Assembly (NCBI RefSeq): GCF_037975245.1
Contig: NC_092568.1
Coordinates: 37,662,501-37,726,500 of the forward strand
DNA: 64,000 nt
Reading direction: 5' to 3'
Source: Apostichopus japonicus
Taxonomy: Eukaryota > Echinodermata > Holothuroidea > Aspidochirotida > Stichopodidae
Part shown: positions 59,160 to 64,000 of the stretch, piece by piece
Numbering within the stretch: position 1 is the first letter of the stretch
Layout: every line of letters starts with the position of its first letter
Program-made: the position numbers and the translations under genes
The notes under the pieces: model-generated
Seen by the model: only the letters and a program-made list of their open reading frames with translations
What the model was told of the DNA's origin: nothing
Database searches by the model: none

Positions 59160-60590
59160 AAACTATTTTAATCATTATTTTTATATATTTTTTATCACAA
59201 AGTTTGTTGTACTATAAATATTTGCAACCAGAACAGTTATTCAAGTATATCTTTGGGCATACAACCACAATATTATTTAATAATTCAATGTTGGTGCAAC
59301 TCTGAAGAACGACTCACAGCTGTGCTAATGTATGGTTAAAGGTGGTGCCACCTACTTCTTCGACGTTGAGGAAAGAGAATTGCGTAAAAAAGGTAAAAGG
59401 TAGCTGCTGTTTACAAAGTTGTCCTGTCGACAACGTTAGACTCTGACAAGTGGCAGAAATGATGGATTGTAGTTTAGTCCCAGTGGTATAAAGTGTGAAT
59501 TGTAACTCGGTTTGAAATAAAGTAAATTTGCTTCCCTAATGAGCATGCGATGGTAACATCCATGAAATCACAACTATAATCAAGTTCCAAGTTTGTAAGT
59601 TTCCACAGCTTCCAAAAAGATGTATGGAAGACATCAAAAACAAATTTCCGGTTGAAATTAAATCCTTTTCAATGATCTAGGTAAAGTGAAATTTAGCTGT
59701 CCCTTAATTTTAAGTGTAGAAGTTTACTTCTTTCTACGCTTAGAAGAACTCAAAGCATATCAAAACTATGAGGGGAGTTAAAAAAAGATGAAAAAAGAAA
59801 CTTCCCTAATCCCCAGAAGGTATGCCGAAAAAGCTCCAACTATACCACAGTGATGATGCGTCGTCATCCATAAGCTATGGCAGAAATGAATGTATGTAAA
59901 AGACTACTGGGAAGGCCTATTACCAGGACTGATGGGAGTACTGAGTGAACTAATCTGATAGCAGTACTTTGCCCCGACTTAAGTCAACTTTATGACAGAG
60001 GCTCTATTGAGAATTGCAAACAAGCCATTGTAGCTTGACAACTATAGTTGTGTTTCATGGGCGTAGGTGGTGCACAGGCTGAACTATCAAGTGTTAACAA
60101 TGCCGTGGACATAGGGAATGCTCTCCTGTATGCAAATGAAAATGTAGGTCAACAGGAGTGCCTCTCTTTGCAAATAACTGTGAACGAGAGAAAGCGTCTT
60201 TTTTTTTTTGTCTTGTTTGAAACTTTGATTTAATTAGGTCACTTCATGTAACACAATTGCAGGGCGGGTTAAAGTCTGGTAGCACGAACATACGTCATAG
60301 TTACAGGTCAGCTTGGCTAACGTTTTTAGGTGGATAAATTCTGCATGACAATTAGATGATATTTATAAGTAAATCAGTAATTTAAGTTGTTATGATATCA
60401 ATGGTTATGTAAGTGGTTAGTGAGCTACCTGACTGTTGCAAGGTCTACTTCTTAATCACCTTATGGATGGATGATAAAAATTAAACAAATCTAGATGACC
60501 TTTTGAAAAGTAAAATTTAATCCAACTGTGGCTAGTGGATAGTATCCTGGATAAGATGAAAATAATTGCTTTGGACACGGCACGCCCTAC
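59160..60590. other. No recognisable gene
   Basis: It contains the probable upstream region of UGP2. No TATA box or CpG-rich core promoter stands out, and no exon is recognisable. Confidence 0.4.
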
Positions 60591-60739
60591 ATTAATTGAA
60601 CAAAAATAGCAGAAGCAGCGATTGTATGGGAAATCAGGAAAGCCCAACGTTCCCATCCCGTATACTAGAAAATAACCACTGCGTGGGCAAGAGAATTATG
60701 GCTGACCGCCTAGAAATTATTCTTCGTTTCTTCCTTAGC

Positions 60740-60905
60740 AATGTCATGAATTATTCAAGCTTCACAAAAGTCTACTTAAGACCCCATCTTTTCACCTGTT
60801 CTTTTGTAAATTATATAATCTGCTTTCTTTGTAAAGCGCCTTGAGCAGTGACTTTTTGTCTACTGATTTGGCGCTATATAAGTCTCATTTATTATTATTA
60901 TTATT
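60740..60905 (+). mobile_element. LINE 3' end with (ATT)n tail
   Basis: The + strand encodes FTKVYLRPHLFTC, the end of a non-LTR ORF2-like frame, then the 3'UTR-like GTAAAGCGCCTTGAGCAG, TTTGGCGCTATATAAGTCTC and (ATT)n at 60887-60905. The AAAGCGC...GGCGCTATATAA block can form a GCGCC/GGCGC hairpin before the tail, typical of LINE 3' ends recognised by their own reverse transcriptase. Confidence 0.75.
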
Positions 60906-60909
60906 AACA

Positions 60910-63595
60910 TTTTATGAATAAAAAATCAATATTAAGAGCATATCCAAGCCATCCGTGTGTCAAACAATATACAGTAATTTCAATTTTAAATGATGAAAGA
61001 CCAGAAGTACTAAGAAGATACGAACCAGTAGGTAACTAGTAGCAAATAGCGAAGATCCAGGCATGTTGTTTCTCTGCTTTCAGCCTAACCAGAAATGTTT
61101 CAGAGTAACAGCTGACAATAATTAAATCCACTTTATCATGCAGGATCTTTTTTAAGGGCTTTGCTGTTAAACAGATCGTACCAGCAAACCATTTTGCTGT
61201 GCATCCTGTACTTAAAGCACTCAAGACCAAAAAATGCTGGCTACAAATGTCAACCATCGACCATATCAACAGGATAGAGTACAAAGCAAAGCTTTTCTTA
61301 CAGGTAAAAGAAAAACCTTTGACAATTTACTAAAAAGTGGTTGACTCTGTGTTTTAGTTAAAATAACCAAAGAGATATTAGAAACAATGACTAGAGAAAT
61401 GTACACTTTAATTTAAAAAAAAGTAAAATCTCTTTTCTGAAGTCATTGGACAGGAATATCAGAGCTGCAAATATGTGTTACAGCACTGTAGCTAGTCACT
61501 TTGTGTCATCAGGGAGTCATTTCTCTGGTATCGCATCACACAATGCAATGTAAAATGGGTAGACTGCTACATAAGTGCAAAGAGTGTGCTGTGTAGTGCT
61601 CAGTATTTGTACACAGAAACCATGTGATTTTTCTGTGACGGACGTACACATGACACACGACCTTTGTAAAAAGTTATTCTCAGAAACCGAAAATCCTTGC
61701 AACTTTATCTGTTTGTAAATTGAATCTATATATTAAATCACTTTAGCAAAACCAAGAATATTTTTTCAAATGAAGATACACAGGCAAAAATAGGCATTTT
61801 GTTTTGGGGTGATTTTTGTGTTCAAAGCAAATTTGAGATTTTTTCTGTTGACTAATACACACCTTAAATCTGCCTGAAAACAATGTGTTCTGTGAAAATT
61901 AGCTAAATATTATGAAACTCCATAGTTTTAGCTTTCATCTAATACCCTACATGTAATGATTCAACGTTTTTTAAGATTTGGTGAAAAGGTTTACTAGTTT
62001 ACGGAACTGCCCCATAGTACTTTATAAGAGACTAAATCAGAGACTTTACAAAGTCTACACAAAATCTGAAACACTAAATTATTCCTGAGTCACTCTGACT
62101 ATATGTTAATTTTACATATCGTTACATAATCCTGATATTTGCTATCTCTTCCTTTTGCCTTTACTTTCATCCTTTTCTGTTTTGTTTTTTATATTTCTTC
62201 TTCTTTTTCTTTTTGATAAACTTCATTGTAAATTAAGATATCAATTGTCAGCTGTTAATTAGGGACTGGTGAATCATTTGGTCAATGAAACAAATTTTTG
62301 CATCTCAATATTTCATGTTATACTTTATTTCTTTCTTTTGCAAACCCTTGGAGTTTTCTTAATTTTAGTTTCCTTTAGTTCATTTTGTTTTGTACCTGGT
62401 GAGAGTTTGGTGGACTAGGGATTCCATTCCTCACATTTCTAGGTCACTATCAACAGATTTTTAACGAATCCTGTTATAGCATAGAGCTAATTATAACGAA
62501 TATGTTATAAAATGCTGCTACACTGGTACATTATGCTGTAATGTCTCCGCTGCATGAAGCTTGCATGACTTGAGTGTGTGTGTGTATGTTACTGTATGTA
62601 TGTTACCTTATATGTTTACGTCGCTACAAACACATTGCAGTGCATACAATTATAATGGCACCCGATTCATATTGTATCAGGCAAAAAGATTGCGCCCTAA
62701 TGAATGATAACCAAAAATTGACCATAATCATAATTTGAACATTTATTTTAACACATCAGAAGACTAATGGGTTTATGGCATGCTGACTGTTATTTTATAA
62801 GCCTCACCTCCACTTTTCATGGAATTGTAAGAAATCACTAATGCAATCACTGTCAAATATGTGCCTATCTATTGATCTCAATAGTACACATGTTGAGGTA
62901 CATACTTTTTTATAACAGCATTGATGACATACAGTACAGTAGGTGATTTACATGAGTATTTTTACATGAGTATTCCTGTAAATTGTAGGGATATACAGTA
63001 TGTTTATTAGTAATCTAACTCGATTAATCACATCAATTCCTATTATGTTACAGTACTACATATCTATCCTACAGTACATGTGTAACAACATAATTGCTAT
63101 GTTCAGTCTTCTTTATTCATAACAACATTAGCAATATAGGCCAATTTATAATTATATACGTGTTTATTTCATTATATGGATCTTATATGGATGATCTTGC
63201 ATTCATGAATAATATCATCACTGTTGATTATTTAAATACTGGATATATACAATGGAAATTAGTATATGAATCAGACAGTTATGTTCCTTTAATAATAATC
63301 ATAATAATAATAACTCTTATTTTACTTGACATAAAACTACTGGGCAGATTCACCAGTCTAGGCATCTGATTGGCTACAGTTATGCAGAACCTACAGCATC
63401 CAAGGCCTATCCATACATTTTCTAACCAGCAATTATCTTCCAATATACCGGAAACACAAGACAGTATAAAAACCGTTGGACAAAATTAGAAATTACAAAA
63501 CAAGGTCAGGTAGTTAAACTACCTGCATGTGTCAAATCTGGGGAAAAAAACAGATTCTATAAGGTAATGCATTAAATATTCATCGGAGTTTCACA
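60910..63595. other. No recognisable gene
   Basis: AT-rich DNA with a short (GTGT) tract near 62575-62590 and an (ATA)n run near 63291-63313. An 82-codon minus frame at 61036-61284 is unrecognised. Confidence 0.4.
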
Positions 63596-63599
63596 CACA

Positions 63600-63765
63600 A
63601 CATAGTATGTATGGGTGTATGTATGTGTGGGTTTGTGGGTGCATGCATGTATGGATACATGCATGTATGTTTGCGTGTGTGTGTGTATATAGATAGCAAG
63701 GTGGGCAGATAGGTAGGTAGGTAGACTCTGTCGGTAGGTAGGTAGGTAAGTAGGTATGTATGGGG
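63600..63765 (+). repeat. Compound ATGT/GTAG/TAGG microsatellite
   Basis: (ATGT)-type repeats pass into (GT)n and then (GTAG)n with one interruption at 63725-63732. It is simple sequence in which translated frames are meaningless. Confidence 0.9.
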
Positions 63766-64000
63766 GCTAATATTGAATGGCCAAAACTTACACACACTTA
63801 AAAGTAGTTTTTGACTGTGTTATCTTATTTGTCTGCATGATATACATACTGGAGCTGATCTTTATGTAGGCCAGTTATGTCAATCCAATATGAAATATTA
63901 AAGTAGTCAAAGCTGAACTAGCCCTGAGAGTAACTTTTGAGCTTGATCAGGTTTCTCTGTTCTGGAACAGGGACCTCAAGGGTTAGACACATGCAAACTA

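Noticed and set aside
61036-61284. 82-codon minus-strand frame
   Set aside because: No splice context and no family resemblance; length is within chance in AT-rich DNA.

Overview
The window is animal nuclear DNA. It has large introns with GT-AG splice sites, many transposon relics, tRNA-derived SINEs and long microsatellites. Both genes I could assemble by hand are ordinary metazoan housekeeping genes. The repeats (hAT-like elements starting CAGxGGCGTA, SINEs and LINEs with ATT tails) and the protein sequences look like a marine invertebrate deuterostome, most likely an echinoderm such as a sea cucumber. The species call is an inference, not something I could test.

Layout. 1-19.6 kb holds no convincing gene. 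It is a transposon graveyard: SINEs at 5.8 and 10.3 kb, a repeat carrying nuclear-receptor-like half-sites at 10.7 kb, and a nested block at 12.2-19.1 kb. That block contains two inverted repeat-family pairs, a (TA)n tract, a ~1.2 kb GATA/GACA array, two MITE-like insertions with matching empty sites, and next to it a Ty3/gypsy integrase relic. 20.0-34 kb holds an hnRNP A/B-type RNA-binding protein gene on the + strand (two RRMs, a glycine- and tryptophan-rich tail, an M9/PY-NLS-like end). Its coding exons run 20013-28850, with alternative 3' ends and a probable 3'UTR exon from 31488. Its introns carry three TIR elements with target-site duplications and a tandem array of the half-site repeat. 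34-43.9 kb is intergenic, with several tandem repeats, notably a 65-bp hairpin satellite at 35.7-36.25 kb. 43.9-58.9 kb holds a complete 15-exon UTP-glucose-1-phosphate uridylyltransferase gene (UGP2 orthologue, 512 aa) on the - strand, convergent with the hnRNP gene. 58.9-64 kb is non-coding, with a LINE 3' end and simple repeats.

The two genes are not functionally linked. One is an mRNA-processing factor and the other makes UDP-glucose for glycogen, glycosylation and glucuronidation. The most interesting items are three predicted C-termini of the hnRNP gene that would keep or drop its nuclear import signal, the dispersed repeat family carrying perfect DR1 (AGGTCA-A-AGGTCA) motifs, and transposon insertions that can be read exactly because uninterrupted paralogous copies sit in the same window. 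I found no clear evidence of a wholly new biological system.
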